Below are positions 6,012 through 6,302 of a stretch of 6,302 bases of DNA, one piece after another. Every line of letters starts with the position of its first letter. The first letter of the stretch is position 1. A program made the position numbers and the translations under genes. The DNA lies in contig DLXG01000046.1 of assembly GCA_003448875.1 (NCBI GenBank), forward strand, positions 7,182 to 13,483, written 5' to 3'. Origin of the DNA: Anaerolineaceae bacterium (GTDB lineage: Bacteria; Chloroflexota; Anaerolineae; Anaerolineales; Anaerolineaceae). The notes below the pieces were generated by a model, which made no database searches, had not been told where the DNA came from, and saw only the letters and a list, made by a program, of their open reading frames with translations.

Positions 6012-6099
6012 TTTCTATTACAAGATAGCACAAATGGCATCAAACGTCCCGATCGTAGCCACCATCCAGACACTGAAAAACTTTAGGAGAATGAAATCG

Positions 6100-6302
6100 A
6101 TGGAAAACTCAATGACGCACTACATGGAACTTCTGGCAAGCAACCAGCCCTGGAACCTGATCATCTTCATGGCGATACCGGTGATTTTCGCCGAGTTCAT
6201 CGCCATAACCGAACTATATATCCTTTTTACCAGGAATTTCAATAGCGCTGCCAGAAAGTGGAATAAAATTGCCGGGATCATCGTTGGTTTTTACTTTCTT
6301 GG
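6100..6302 (+). CDS. Small multi-pass membrane protein, DUF6803-like (3' end outside window)
   Basis: The visible 67 complete codons begin MENSMTHYMELLASNQPWN and contain a hydrophobic helix (about residues 19-42, LIIFMAIPVIFAEFIAITELYILF), a basic loop (TRNFNSAARKWNK) and the start of a second helix (IAGIIVGFYFLG), so the N-terminus and at least two membrane segments are present. The MTHYMELLA...QPWNLI..FMAIPV..AE..AITEL pattern resembles what I recall as the DUF6803 family, a function-unknown membrane protein; this is from memory, not a search. ATG 6100 is chosen because AGGAG (6085-6089) lies 10 bases upstream; ATG 6091 is too close to it, and ATG 6034 would add a polar stretch absent from the family as I recall it. 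It follows the CC(x8)CNH protein gene and is probably in the same transcript. Confidence 0.7.
   Translation, partial: MENSMTHYMELLASNQPWNLIIFMAIPVIFAEFIAITELYILFTRNFNSAARKWNKIAGIIVGFYFL

Overview
The window looks like chromosomal DNA of a free-living bacterium with balanced base composition. The gene set (a Cu(I)-ATPase operon with a cupredoxin, a CBS-domain cystathionine beta-synthase, a Cys-rich membrane-anchored protein and a probable DUF6803-type membrane protein) suggests Chloroflexota, perhaps an Anaerolineae lineage. That placement is inference from family resemblance, not a search result. No rRNA, tRNA, CRISPR array or insertion sequence was seen.

Positions 1-1802 (+) are the end of a copper-handling operon: the C-terminal half of a CopA-type Cu(I) P-type ATPase, a small thioredoxin-fold protein 7 bases later, and a membrane-anchored cupredoxin-like protein whose start overlaps the previous stop by 4 bases. 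Together they suggest copper export plus extracytoplasmic copper binding.

Positions 1803-2086 are the most interesting non-coding stretch. They hold a possible extended -10 promoter, a short open frame of 17-26 codons containing Cys-Ile-Cys, several hairpins, and a strong intrinsic terminator (10-bp stem, then six T) 37 bases before the next gene. An alternative 13-bp pairing uses the terminator's 5' arm and would prevent the terminator from forming. I read this as a cysteine-responsive transcriptional attenuator.

Positions 2087-4768 hold two convergent sulfur genes: cystathionine beta-synthase with two C-terminal CBS domains (+), and a Cys/Met-metabolism PLP enzyme of the cystathionine gamma-lyase/gamma-synthase family (-). 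A 13-bp terminator hairpin lies between them. Together they would make a reverse transsulfuration route from homocysteine to cysteine, which fits cysteine control of the first gene.

Positions 4993-6302 (+) hold an unrecognised single-pass membrane protein with a conserved-looking CC(x8)CNH motif, then the start of a small membrane protein resembling the DUF6803 family, cut by the window end. They may form an operon. Their function is unknown; a metal or redox role is only suggested by the Cys/His cluster.
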